Shown here: piece by piece, positions 9,044-21,100 of the stretch
Layout of the letters: each line of letters opens with the position of its first letter
How positions within the stretch are numbered: the stretch's first letter is position 1
Assembly: GCF_021441885.1 (NCBI RefSeq)
Contig: NZ_CP090440.1
Location: 62,001 to 126,000, forward strand
Source of the DNA: Vibrio maritimus
Lineage (GTDB): Bacteria; Pseudomonadota; Gammaproteobacteria; Enterobacterales; Vibrionaceae
Length of the DNA stretch: 64,000 nucleotides
Direction of reading: 5' to 3'
Notes under the pieces: model-generated
What the model was told of the DNA's origin: nothing
Seen by the model: only the letters and a program-made list of their open reading frames with translations
Databases searched by the model: none
Position numbers and translations under genes: made by a program

Positions 9044-9676
9044 TTATACCCAAGCTTTCGAAAAAGGCCTATTTCCAAAAGCTTCCAATAATCCAGTTGT
9101 TTGCAGCATTCTCAATATTTCATCTCTATCCATACCAAGCTCATTTGATATTGCATCATCGGTCCAGTTTAGAGCCTTTAGCTTCAATAGTAACTGTGAT
9201 GTCAACTCAACCTGGTGTTGACCTTTTGCTAGATTGTGGCGAATTGTAGCTGACATTCGTTCTGGCAGATCGCGTTTTAAAGATACCGTTGGAATATAGC
9301 CTTGTAGGTTTGAAATCAGGTTAGGTTTACTTTTAATCAGTGTAAATCGATGATGTCCATCGATAATAACGTTGTTGTCTTTTTGTATTGGACAAACGAT
9401 GATTGGCAATGTGAGTCCATCTCTTTGAATTGAATGGAGCAATAGTTTTTTTTCTGGTGGCGCAATAAAATTTGGATTGTAATCATTTACATATAAATGT
9501 TGAGGCTTTTTGAGAGTTACATTTAGTATCGGATGATCATAAACATCAATAATATTACGTTTAACTTTCGATAGTTTATTGAAAATGGCGACTCGTTCTT
9601 CGAAATCGAAATTCGTTTTTTGTTTACTTAACCTAACAAGTGAATCTACAAGTTCGGTGATGTTTTGATCTATCAT
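9044..9676 (-). CDS. ibrB: IbrB-like ParB/Spo0J-fold regulator
   Basis: A 210-residue ParB-like protein. Residues 55-115 carry the ParB/sulfiredoxin-like core with DGHHRF at 106-111. Residues 139-156 (MSATIRHNLAKGQHQVEL) and a C-terminal HTH (WTDDAISNELGMDRDEILRM) follow. The ATG at 9676 is one base after the IbrA-like stop and uses GAGGAG inside the end of that gene, so the two are translationally coupled. IbrB works with IbrA as co-activator of eib surface-protein genes in E. coli, and the pair recurs widely as a DUF3440/ParB couple. The homology call rests on the pairing and motifs; the regulated genes here are unknown. The giant Ig-like protein downstream of ibrA's promoter side is an obvious candidate target. 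Confidence 0.75.
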   Translation of the reverse strand: MIDQNITELVDSLVRLSKQKTNFDFEERVAIFNKLSKVKRNIIDVYDHPILNVTLKKPQHLYVNDYNPNFIAPPEKKLLLHSIQRDGLTLPIIVCPIQKDNNVIIDGHHRFTLIKSKPNLISNLQGYIPTVSLKRDLPERMSATIRHNLAKGQHQVELTSQLLLKLKALNWTDDAISNELGMDRDEILRMLQTTGLLEAFGNRPFSKAWV

Positions 9677-9677
9677 A

Positions 9678-10898
9678 TTAACTCCTCTTATTGGTTTGAA
9701 AATAACTGTCGTAATTTTCCAAGCATTTGTTTGATAGCGATTTATTTAGACCAAACGAAAGACCTCGACAAAGGAAGTCATTTTTTATTAAAACTTTGCA
9801 TATCCTTCTCCAACTAGGGACTTTTTTTTGCGCTTCCAGTTTTTTATCTGCAAAATCAGGTATATGGCGTATGCCTAGGTGTTTTCCGTGCTTTTTCCAC
9901 CAAACCAAAAATTGGAAAATTTTAGCGCGATAGTGCTGTTCCATATAAGGAGGCATACTGTGAAGGAGGAATTTTGCATAGCTTCGGTAAGTATGACCAG
10001 CGGGGAGCTCAAACCGATAATAGCCTAGAATTCGTCCCTGTTTTTTACTGTATTTTGCTCCAAAGTTACAACCTTGAACTCGACCAACTAAGCGTTGCCA
10101 TGTATCTGGTTCTAGAATTTGATATAACCAAAGTCCTTTTCGTTGATCTTCTCCGAAGGGTTGGCATAGTCTCTGTTGTGATAGTGGTACTCCGACCTTA
10201 TGCATTAATTCGTATATTCGGTTGTATGACCATAAAAATTTCGAGTTGGCAGCCCAAATATCCTCAACAGACCAATCATAAATAGGATAAGCTAAATAAC
10301 AATGTTGAGAAACGTAAGTTGTCCAATTAATACCCTTAAATTTACCTTTTTTTTTGCTTTTAATTGTTTTGTATCGATAAAGTGACTCATCACTTCGTAT
10401 TGCAATTAACCCTGCACAAGTGGTTTTTTTGATGCTTTGATACCAGAGCATGAATTGATTAACAAACTCTTCAAACTCCATCCCTTTTTTAAAAAATGGA
10501 AAATAACGTTCGTCATTAATAACAGAGTTAGTTGGTGGTAACTTTCTCACCCATAGCTCTTTCTCGTCAGGGTTCCAGCATAGCCATTTGGGTTGGAATT
10601 GGGATACAGAGTTCCGTAAGCTTAATGGTAAACATACCCAATAGGCATTCACTTCTGGCTTCTTTAGCATGCTGTCGACATACTCGACTGTGTGTTGATA
10701 CTGAGCTTCTAAATCGACGACAAGAACATCCACAGGTAGTCGATTTCTTTTCTTAGCTTCTTCGATAACAATATTTAACAACACGCCAGAATCTTTACCA
10801 CCCGAAAATGATACATAAAAATTCTGAAAATCATCCATTATAAGGTTTACTCTTTGTCTAGCAGCAATGTTGACGTCTATTTTTGCTCTATATTTCAA
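9678..10898 (-). CDS. ibrA: IbrA-like PAPS-reductase/PP-loop protein
   Basis: A 406-residue PP-loop protein. The nucleotide-binding loop SGGKDS is at residues 32-37 (FYVSFSGGKDSGVLLNIV), followed by VDVLVVDLEAQY. The C-terminal half resembles the DUF3440 region of IbrA (SRYRTIKS..WSVEDIW..RLCQPFGEDQRKGL). The fold is shared with phosphoadenosine-phosphosulfate reductase, but proteins paired with a ParB-like partner act as transcription co-activators (IbrAB of E. coli). It is the first gene of the two-gene operon with the IbrB-like gene. Its 5' end faces the ompA-like gene, with a 229-bp very AT-rich divergent promoter region between. A DNA-modification role like DndC is an alternative, but no dnd partners are present. 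Confidence 0.75.
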   Translation of the reverse strand: MKYRAKIDVNIAARQRVNLIMDDFQNFYVSFSGGKDSGVLLNIVIEEAKKRNRLPVDVLVVDLEAQYQHTVEYVDSMLKKPEVNAYWVCLPLSLRNSVSQFQPKWLCWNPDEKELWVRKLPPTNSVINDERYFPFFKKGMEFEEFVNQFMLWYQSIKKTTCAGLIAIRSDESLYRYKTIKSKKKGKFKGINWTTYVSQHCYLAYPIYDWSVEDIWAANSKFLWSYNRIYELMHKVGVPLSQQRLCQPFGEDQRKGLWLYQILEPDTWQRLVGRVQGCNFGAKYSKKQGRILGYYRFELPAGHTYRSYAKFLLHSMPPYMEQHYRAKIFQFLVWWKKHGKHLGIRHIPDFADKKLEAQKKVPSWRRICKVLIKNDFLCRGLSFGLNKSLSNKCLENYDSYFQTNKRS

Positions 10899-11127
10899 TA
10901 GCTTATCATCTCTTTTGGTTAATTTCTACTGCTGATTTTAGAAGGTAAAAAACCACTTTGCATTTATTAAAATAATATAAAGTAAAGTTATTCCACTATT
11001 AAATACGAATTAATATTTGCATAGTCATTATTATAATTATTTTATAATGCAAAAATAGGTCAAACAATTGTTACTCTATTGGAGGATTAATTAAGTTTGT
11101 TAACACCCTTTTTATGTAGCCCTACTA
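10899..11127. promoter_or_regulatory. AT-rich divergent promoter region between ibrA and the OmpA gene
   Basis: A 229-base gap dominated by A/T tracts (10955-11050). A GGAGG at 11081 is too far (43 bases) from the OmpA ATG to serve it directly. It could belong to a short TTG-started leader at 11097 that overlaps the gene start. AT-rich divergent regions of this type are often H-NS silenced. Confidence 0.4.
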
Positions 11128-12132
11128 ATGACAATGAAAATCAAAAACTCTGTAATAACTTTCCTTTTTATCAATAGCTCTTTGTCCATTGCTGCGGAGG
11201 CAGACTCTGCTGCGGAGGCAGACTCGTTTGACCCTACTTGGTTTGCCCAAACTAACGTTGGTACGCAGCTTGCCGCTGATAACCTAAGCTCAAAATTAAC
11301 TCATGGTGCATTAGTTGGTATTGCTGCTGGTCTAGAGTTTAATGAATATTTTTCATTAATATTGGGGTACCAATATCAGTCTGAATTGAGCGCGAACTCT
11401 TATACATTGTCAACATCTGTTTGGGATGTAAGCACCAAGTTCCGTTATAGTGTGTATCCGCAGCACTTTGTTTATGGAAGTGCTGGCGGGGCTTATTGGA
11501 GTTCTGATTATCGAAACATTTCTCTTTCGGGAAACGGTATTTCTCCGTTGGTTGGCATTGGCTATCAATATGACTATAAGAAATCGCTTAGTTTTGATGT
11601 TGGTTATCGCTTTTTGTATGGCATTGGTAATCGCGCAATAGGTAGCTATGATAGCCACCAATTTTTGCTCGGTGCAAAATACCGCTTTGGTGTTGCTTCT
11701 AAACTACAGGCGAAGCCAAAACCTATTTCTGACACTCATGAGCTTAAACGTGTCGAGTTGCTTACTGTGCGATTGGATCAATCCAAGAACTATTTTAAGA
11801 CAGGTAGCTATCAAGTTGATCGGGCTGTTTTGTTCGAATTAGCAGAAATTATTAAGATAATGAAGAGTGAGCCGAAGGCAACAGCAATTATTACTGGGCA
11901 TACTGACTCTACAGGTAACGTTGAGAGTAATCGGGTTTTGTCTGAGAGAAGAGCGTTGTCTATTGCTGAAATTATTCACAGCGAAGGAATTCATTATGAT
12001 CGATTAAAAATTATTGGGAAAGGACAATCTGAGCCTATTGCTTCTAATGAAACTCTTGTGGGTCGGCAAGCTAATCGACGTGTAGAGGTCGATGTTGTAT
12101 TAGAAACTTTAATTGATGAAGTTAGTTATTAG
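11128..12132 (+). CDS. OmpA-family outer membrane protein (barrel plus peptidoglycan-binding domain)
   Basis: A 334-residue envelope protein. Residues 1-23 are a Sec signal peptide ending SIAA. Residues about 35-190 form an eight-stranded OmpA-like barrel (ALVGIAAGLEFNEYFSLILG, SFDVGYRFLYG, FLLGAKYRFG). Residues about 235-325 are the OmpA/MotB domain (TAIITGHTDSTGNVESNRVLSERRA.., then RQANRRVEVDVV), which binds peptidoglycan. An 18-base unit just after the signal sequence is duplicated (11191-11226), giving AAEADS twice. The stop at 12130-12132 touches the next gene, and AGGTGA spanning the junction is the ribosome site of the giant lipoprotein. The two are therefore co-translated and probably partners in surface anchoring. 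Confidence 0.85.
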   Translation: MTMKIKNSVITFLFINSSLSIAAEADSAAEADSFDPTWFAQTNVGTQLAADNLSSKLTHGALVGIAAGLEFNEYFSLILGYQYQSELSANSYTLSTSVWDVSTKFRYSVYPQHFVYGSAGGAYWSSDYRNISLSGNGISPLVGIGYQYDYKKSLSFDVGYRFLYGIGNRAIGSYDSHQFLLGAKYRFGVASKLQAKPKPISDTHELKRVELLTVRLDQSKNYFKTGSYQVDRAVLFELAEIIKIMKSEPKATAIITGHTDSTGNVESNRVLSERRALSIAEIIHSEGIHYDRLKIIGKGQSEPIASNETLVGRQANRRVEVDVVLETLIDEVSY

Positions 12133-12144
12133 GTGACTTTCGGA

Positions 12145-15100
12145 ATGGATATGCTTCGTTACTTTATTATTTTATTTTTGATAACCCTTGTTGCTGGATG
12201 TGATAACGGAGGGGCTTTTTTTAAAAATGAAACCCCCGATGATGTAAAAGAATTGGTGGATATTCAAATTCTACCCGCAATTGAGCTATCGCAGTCTTTA
12301 AATAGTCGAGAGGAGCTTACCATTGCAGAGGGGGGGGAGTTATACTTCCGTGCGATTGGGGTTTATTCAGATAGGACTACAGATGATATAACCGAGCTTT
12401 CCGAATGGACAAGTACTAATGAAGAAAGCTTGCTTTTGCAAAGTAATGGCAAGGGTATTGGCGTTAGCCCTGGGCATTCAGGTGTGATTGCAAGTTTGGG
12501 AGATGTTTTTAGTAGTACCATCAACGTAACTGTTGTTGGTGAAGAAATTGAGTCGATAAAAGTCACTCCTGAAATTTTAGATATCGGCCTTGGTGAGCGA
12601 TCTCGAATGCGAGCTATTGCTACATACACTGATAAATCTACTGCTGATGTAAGCGAGTCAGTGAGCTGGGAGATTGACGATACAGGCATTGTTGGTTTAG
12701 TTGATGGTTTAGTTGAAGGTAGAACTGTTGGCACGACTCATATAAGGGCAACGTATAATGGAATAGAGAGTAATAATTCAACTATTAACGTGTGGAATCG
12801 AAGTTTAGAGCGTGTACTGTTAGAGCCGAACTTTATCGAGCTTCCGATAGGTGCATCCTATCAATTTTCGGTATTCGCTTTATATCGCGATAATGATACA
12901 GGCGAATATTTTACTAGTGATGTTACCGACCAGGTTTTTTGGATTGATGAGAGTGAAGATAATTCATTAATTCGTCTGACCAATGAAGGAGTAGTAGTGG
13001 CTCTATCTCGTGGTCATGCGCAAATCAGGGCACAATATCTAGAGCAACTTAGTGACTCGGGAAGTATTCATATCTTCGATGAAGAATTGTTGGCTTTGGA
13101 AATAAAACCTAAGTCCGGGGACTTATCGATCAATGAATTTATAAATTTTACTGCCATCGGGCTTTTTAGTGATTCTCGCCGGTATGATATGAGTTATTCC
13201 GTTGATTGGAGAGGAAACGATGCCAGTGTTTTGGCAGTAGTACCTCCTGGTTTAGGTTATGCGGTAGGGGCAGGAACAACATCGTTATACGCTCAATATG
13301 AGGCGATAAAGAGTGGTAAAGCGGAAGTTTCAGTTTCCGATAGGCAACTGGTTGACTTGAGTATTTTTCCAACAGACTTTGCTCTTGCGAAAGGTAGTGA
13401 AAAACGATTGGAAGCTTATGCGCATTATTCCGATGGAAAAGTTCGAAACATTTCATCAAGAGCTTCTTGGGAAATGTTGAGTGAGCCAACAATTGCAACG
13501 TTAGAGGAAAACTTAGTTACAGCTAAGGAGGTTGGAGTCGCTGAGTTTGCTGTGAATTTTGGTGGCTTTGAGGCCAGAACTCATGTAGAGGTTTTGGATG
13601 CGACGGTTGAGAATATTTCTATCTCGCCAGCTGTTTTTACTCTTGCTAACGGAAGGTCAAAACAACTTGAGGTATTTGCACATTATTCGAATGGAGCGAT
13701 GCTAGATGTTACGAACACAGCGAAATGGAATAGTAGTGATTTTTTTGTTGCCGACAGTATTGGAGGTAACGTTGTAGCGAAAAATGTGGGGTCAGTTTCT
13801 ATAACTGCAGACTACGCGGGCTATAGTGCAGTGTCTGATGTGACTATTAGTGATGCGGTAATGACCGGGTTTAATATAGAGCCTAAGGTTTTAAAACTTC
13901 CTAAAGGCGACACACTACTTTTGCAAACTTATGCATTATATTCTGATGGCAGTAAACTAGAAGTGACTGCATCTAGCCAATGGGAAAGTAGCGACCATTT
14001 TAAAGCAAGTGTCGTTGAAGGTAATGTAACAGCAAGGGAAGAAACGGGTACAGTTGTTATTACCGCTACTTATGATGAGTTTTATGACTCTTCATCTGTT
14101 GTATTGACTGATGCACAAATATCTAAAATAAGTATCGAACCGAAGTCTGTGCTTTTAGGGGAGGGGGATGTTTATCAGCTTGAAGCTATTGCACATTACT
14201 CGGATCGGACGGTTCAGACTATCACTCCTTCAGTTCAATGGACTACAAGTGATGTTTTGTTAGCACAGGTTGTAAAAGGATTAGTTACAGGAAAAGGTAC
14301 ATCGGGCGAGGCCTATATTGGTGCTGTTTATGGAAAATATAGGGATGAAGCACGCATTAAACTAACTGATGCAACAGTAATAGATGTAGTGGTAGATCCG
14401 GATTCGATATTCTTAGGGAACGGTGAAACTGAGCAATTACAAGCCATAGCATTATATTCGGATGGTTCTTCACAGCAAGTTACAGGCACAGCGATCTGGG
14501 CAACAGATGAGCCGTTGATTGCTGGTGTTCAGCAAGGCAGGGTAACAGGATATGGTACCTCTGGTACTGCTACAATTTCTGCTGCATACGGAGGGCATGA
14601 AGGTTCAGCAATAGTAACACTTACGGATCGTGTTGTGTCAAGGATAAGTGTTGAGCCAGAAGAGTTTGTTCTTGGGGATGGTGATAAAAGGCAATTAAGA
14701 GCATATGCGCATTACTCAGATGGAGGCTTTAGAGAGATTAATGGTATCGCTTCATGGGAGTCAGAAGCCCCTGAGCTAGCAAGCGTTAGAGGTGGTTTGG
14801 TCGCTGGTCACGCGAGTTCCGGTTCTTCAATTATTTCAGTGAAATATCTCGACTATACGGCAAGCTCAAGAGTTAGTCTGACCGATGCTAGTGTGGATGA
14901 CGTTTTTGTTGTGCCAGAATCTTTTACTATTGGAAAAGGTGATGTGAGACAGTTAAAGTTATTTGCACGTTATTCTGATGGCCACATTCGAGAAGTAACA
15001 GCTGATAATTGGCGATCGACTGATGATACTTTAGTGAGTATTGAAGATGGCTTGGTGACAGGGCTTAGTAGTTCTGGTTTAGTAACTGTTTCAGCAAACT

Positions 15101-18100
15101 ATGGCAATCATGTCGCTAGATCGGAAGTAACATTGACTAGCGCTGTGGTTATGGATGTGATGATCGACCCGTCTTCACTTACTCTAAGGGCTGGTGACAA
15201 ACAAAGACTTAGACTATGGGCTATTTATTCAGATGGATCCAATCGTGAAGTTTATTCTAACTCTTGGTTTTCTAGTGATGTTACACAAGCCAGTGTAACT
15301 GATGGGCTTGTCACCACTTATGGCTCATCGGGCGAGGTATCTATTACCGCACATTATCGAGGACATTCCGCTACTTCCGTGGTTAATTTGACTGGCGCAA
15401 CATTAGAGGACTTATGGATTGACCCTGATTCGTTTGTATTGGGAAATGGTGAAGAAAGAAAGCTTAGTGCTTATGCACTGTACTCTGATGGTACTTATCA
15501 AAAAGTCAATGCAGATTCTTGGAAGTCGAGTGATAGTACGTTGGTCGATGTATTCGATGGACGTGTACAAAGTAAGGGGAGTGTTGGTAGCGCGATTATT
15601 ACAGCTGAATACAGCGGTTATTCTGCGACGTCAGAAGTATCTTTAACTACGGCAATTGTCGTCGACATAGATGTGCTGCCTAAGCAATTTGTGTTAGGTA
15701 AGAACAACGAAAAACAGTTAGAAGCATGGGCTCATTATTCTGACGGTTCAACTCAGAACATTACAGCAACAGCAACATGGGTGAGCAGTGAACCTTCATT
15801 AGCATTCGTAAATAGTGGGTTAGTCACAGGTGTCGAATCAGTAGGAAACGCCACTATTACTGCAAGCTATCACGGGCATTATGATAGTTCTTCAGTTCGC
15901 TTGTCTAGTGCCCATATTACGCGTCTTTCTATAGATCCAGATTCGTTCGTTTTAGGTAAAGGGTATTCAAAACAATTAGAAGTGACAGCATTATACTCTG
16001 ATGGCAATGAGGAAGATGTCACTGCAGCAGCCTTTTGGCGAAGTGGAGATAATAGCATTGCTAGTGTTTTTCAAGGTCTAGTGACCGGGAATAATACATT
16101 TGGTTCTACGACGATTACGGCACAATATGGAGGCCATAGTGTCGATTCAGTAGTCACGCAGACAGGTGAGACAGTTCAGACGTTAATAATTGACCCCTCA
16201 TATTTTGAATTAGGTCTAGGAGCCTCTCGACAACTCAGAGTGGATGCTCTTTATACTGGTGATGTTGGGCGTCAAGATGTCACATCGAGCATTAGGCATT
16301 GGTATTCGGATTCACCTTCAGTTGCTCGTGTTCTCAAAGGTAATGTAACTGCTACCGGGTCTGGGGGGGCAAGTATTGAAGCCCTTTACGGAGGTAGAAA
16401 CGTTCAATCAACCGTTATCAGCAATCCAGGTGTGAGTTTAGTAGACTTAGAAGTCAGTCCGAAGAGCGTGAATTTGGCGAAAGGAGAGACTCAGCAACTG
16501 AAGGCGGAGTTGGTGTACAGTGACACATCGCGGAAAGATGTGACGGACTTAATCAATTGGAGCTCGAACAGCGCAGACGTTTTGGTGAGTGCAGGCGGGC
16601 AGGTGACGGCCCACGGCGACAGCGGCACGGCGACCATCACGGCCACTTATGCGGTCACGGGCGGCGACGACCTGACCGACACGGTGTTGGTGACGTTGGG
16701 CGGCAAGGCGCCGAAAGAGCTGGACATTAACGAGAGTGATTTCACCCTGCCGAACGGTGACAGCCAGACGCTGACCACCACGTTGACTTGGACTGACGGC
16801 ACGACGGACAGTAACCCGTCGGCGGTGACCTGGCAATCGTCCAACCCGGTGGCGGTGTCGGTTGACTCGAACAGCGGGCAGGTGACGGCCCACGGCGACA
16901 GCGGCACGGCGACCATCACGGCCACTTATGCGGTCACGGGCGGCGACGACCTGACCGACACGGTGTTGGTGACGTTGGGCGGCAAGGCGCCGAAAGAGCT
17001 GGACATTAACGAGAGTGATTTCACCCTGCCGAACGGTGACAGCCAGACGCTGACCACCACGTTGACTTGGACTGACGGCACGACGGACAGTAACCCGTCG
17101 GCGGTGACCTGGCAATCGTCCAACCCGGTGGCGGTGTCGGTTGACTCGAACAGCGGGCAGGTGACGGCCCACGGCGACAGCGGCACGGCGACCATCACGG
17201 CCACTTATGCGGTCACGGGCGGCGACGACCTGACCGACACGGTGTTGGTGACGTTGGGCGGCAAGGCGCCGAAAGAGCTGGACATTAACGAGAGTGATTT
17301 CACCCTGCCGAACGGTGACAGCCAGACGCTGACCACCACGTTGACTTGGACTGACGGCACGACGGACAGTAACCCGTCGGCGGTGACCTGGCAATCGTCC
17401 AACCCGGTGGCGGTGTCGGTTGACTCGAACAGCGGGCAGGTGACGGCCCACGGCGACAGCGGCACGGCGACCATCACGGCCACTTATGCGGTCACGGGCG
17501 GCGACGACCTGACCGACACGGTGTTGGTGACGTTGGGCGGCAAGGCGCCGAAAGAGCTGGACATTAACGAGAGTGATTTCACCCTGCCGAACGGTGACAG
17601 CCAGACGCTGACCACCACGTTGACTTGGACTGACGGCACGACGGACAGTAACCCGTCGGCGGTGACCTGGCAATCGTCCAACCCGGTGGCGGTGTCGGTT
17701 GACTCGAACAGCGGGCAGGTGACGGCCCACGGCGACAGCGGCACGGCGACCATCACGGCCACTTATGCGGTCACGGGCGGCGACGACCTGACCGACACGG
17801 TGTTGGTGACGTTGGGCGGCAAGGCGCCGAAAGAGCTGGACATTAACGAGAGTGATTTCACCCTGCCGAACGGTGACAGCCAGACGCTGACCACCACGTT
17901 GACTTGGACTGACGGCACGACGGACAGTAACCCGTCGGCGGTGACCTGGCAATCGTCCAACCCGGTGGCGGTGTCGGTTGACTCGAACAGCGGGCAGGTG
18001 ACGGCCCACGGCGACAGCGGCACGGCGACCATCACGGCCACTTATGCGGTCACGGGCGGCGACGACCTGACCGACACGGTGTTGGTGACGTTGGGCGGCA

Positions 18101-21100
18101 AGGCGCCGAAAGAGCTGGACATTAACGAGAGTGATTTCACCCTGCCGAACGGTGACAGCCAGACGCTGACCACCACGTTGACTTGGACTGACGGCACGAC
18201 GGACAGTAACCCGTCGGCGGTGACCTGGCAATCGTCCAACCCGGTGGCGGTGTCGGTTGACTCGAACAGCGGGCAGGTGACGGCCCACGGCGACAGCGGC
18301 ACGGCGACCATCACGGCCACTTATGCGGTCACGGGCGGCGACGACCTGACCGACACGGTGTTGGTGACGTTGGGCGGCAAGGCGCCGAAAGAGCTGGACA
18401 TTAACGAGAGTGATTTCACCCTGCCGAACGGTGACAGCCAGACGCTGACCACCACGTTGACTTGGACTGACGGCACGACGGACAGTAACCCGTCGGCGGT
18501 GACCTGGCAATCGTCCAACCCGGTGGCGGTGTCGGTTGACTCGAACAGCGGGCAGGTGACGGCCCACGGCGACAGCGGCACGGCGACCATCACGGCCACT
18601 TATGCGGTCACGGGCGGCGACGACCTGACCGACACGGTGTTGGTGACGTTGGGCGGCAAGGCGCCGAAAGAGCTGGACATTAACGAGAGTGATTTCACCC
18701 TGCCGAACGGTGACAGCCAGACGCTGACCACCACGTTGACTTGGACTGACGGCACGACGGACAGTAACCCGTCGGCGGTGACCTGGCAATCGTCCAACCC
18801 GGTGGCGGTGTCGGTTGACTCGAACAGCGGGCAGGTGACGGCCCACGGCGACAGCGGCACGGCGACCATCACGGCCACTTATGCGGTCACGGGCGGCGAC
18901 GACCTGACCGACACGGTGTTGGTGACGTTGGGCGGCAAGGCGCCGAAAGAGCTGGACATTAACGAGAGTGATTTCACCCTGCCGAACGGTGACAGCCAGA
19001 CGCTGACCACCACGTTGACTTGGACTGACGGCACGACGGACAGTAACCCGTCGGCGGTGACCTGGCAATCGTCCAACCCGGTGGCGGTGTCGGTTGACTC
19101 GAACAGCGGGCAGGTGACGGCCCACGGCGACAGCGGCACGGCGACCATCACGGCCACTTATGCGGTCACGGGCGGCGACGACCTGACCGACACGGTGTTG
19201 GTGACGTTGGGCGGCAAGGCGCCGAAAGAGCTGGACATTAACGAGAGTGATTTCACCCTGCCGAACGGTGACAGCCAGACGCTGACCACCACGTTGACTT
19301 GGACTGACGGCACGACGGACAGTAACCCGTCGGCGGTGACCTGGCAATCGTCCAACCCGGTGGCGGTGTCGGTTGACTCGAACAGCGGGCAGGTGACGGC
19401 CCACGGCGACAGCGGCACGGCGACCATCACGGCCACTTATGCGGTCACGGGCGGCGACGACCTGACCGACACGGTGTTGGTGACGTTGGGCGGCAAGGCG
19501 CCGAAAGAGCTGGACATTAACGAGAGTGATTTCACCCTGCCGAACGGTGACAGCCAGACGCTGACCACCACGTTGACTTGGACTGACGGCACGACGGACA
19601 GTAACCCGTCGGCGGTGACCTGGCAATCGTCCAACCCGGTGGCGGTGTCGGTTGACTCGAACAGCGGGCAGGTGACGGCCCACGGCGACAGCGGCACGGC
19701 GACCATCACGGCCACTTATGCGGTCACGGGCGGCGACGACCTGACCGACACGGTGTTGGTGACGTTGGGCGGCAAGGCGCCGAAAGAGCTGGACATTAAC
19801 GAGAGTGATTTCACCCTGCCGAACGGTGACAGCCAGACGCTGACCACCACGTTGACTTGGACTGACGGCACGACGGACAGTAACCCGTCGGCGGTGACCT
19901 GGCAATCGTCCAACCCGGTGGCGGTGTCGGTTGACTCGAACAGCGGGCAGGTGACGGCCCACGGCGACAGCGGCACGGCGACCATCACGGCCACTTATGC
20001 GGTCACGGGCGGCGACGACCTGACCGACACGGTGTTGGTGACGTTGGGCGGCAAGGCGCCGAAAGAGCTGGACATTAACGAGAGTGATTTCACCCTGCCG
20101 AACGGTGACAGCCAGACGCTGACCACCACGTTGACTTGGACTGACGGCACGACGGACAGTAACCCGTCGGCGGTGACCTGGCAATCGTCCAACCCGGTGG
20201 CGGTGTCGGTTGACTCGAACAGCGGGCAGGTGACGGCCCACGGCGACAGCGGCACGGCGACCATCACGGCCACTTATGCGGTCACGGGCGGCGACGACCT
20301 GACCGACACGGTGTTGGTGACGTTGGGCGGCAAGGCGCCGAAAGAGCTGGACATTAACGAGAGTGATTTCACCCTGCCGAACGGTGACAGCCAGACGCTG
20401 ACCACCACGTTGACTTGGACTGACGGCACGACGGACAGTAACCCGTCGGCGGTGACCTGGCAATCGTCCAACCCGGTGGCGGTGTCGGTTGACTCGAACA
20501 GCGGGCAGGTGACGGCCCACGGCGACAGCGGCACGGCGACCATCACGGCCACTTATGCGGTCACGGGCGGCGACGACCTGACCGACACGGTGTTGGTGAC
20601 GCTTGAGTCAGAGGTCGTAATTACAGATATTACGAGCTCGCTAGACGATATACTTTTAACTGTCGATGCTACAGAAACTGTCACGTTAACGGCTGAGTAT
20701 AGCAATAACACTACAGGCTCATTCGATCCGTCTTTGGCTATGTGGAATTCTACAAATGAAGCTGTTGCGGTAGTTAATGACGACGGTGCAATTACGGGAG
20801 TCGGAACAGGAAGCTCAACGATAAGTTGGTTTTACGAGAGTGAAAGTGACTTTTTCCTAGGCATTATTAGTGTATCTGTATACGAGGGTACTATTGAAGA
20901 AATCATTATTACTCCTGACCCTATTAGCATTCCTTTAGGGGTTGATTCGTTGGTAGTAGCGGAAGCGAAATTGTCCAGCGGGGATTATGTTGATGTGACG
21001 GAGTGGGTATCGTGGGATGTTACTGATGAGAGTATCGTGGTATCAGGTGAAGGAGGACGATTGACTCCGATATCATTGGGGCAAACGCAATTAATCGCGA

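Noticed and set aside
9678..10898. DndC of a DNA phosphorothioation system
   Set aside because: Although it is a PP-loop protein, there are no dndB/D/E-like neighbours; the ParB-like partner and C-terminal region indicate IbrA.
16647..20552. Fourteen identical 92-codon minus-strand frames
   Set aside because: They are shadows of the 279-bp coding repeat in another frame, with no ribosome sites.
16595..20601. CRISPR-like array
   Set aside because: The 279-bp units are directly contiguous, without spacers, and are coding; no cas genes are present. The 12-bp tandem at 3705 likewise has no spacers.
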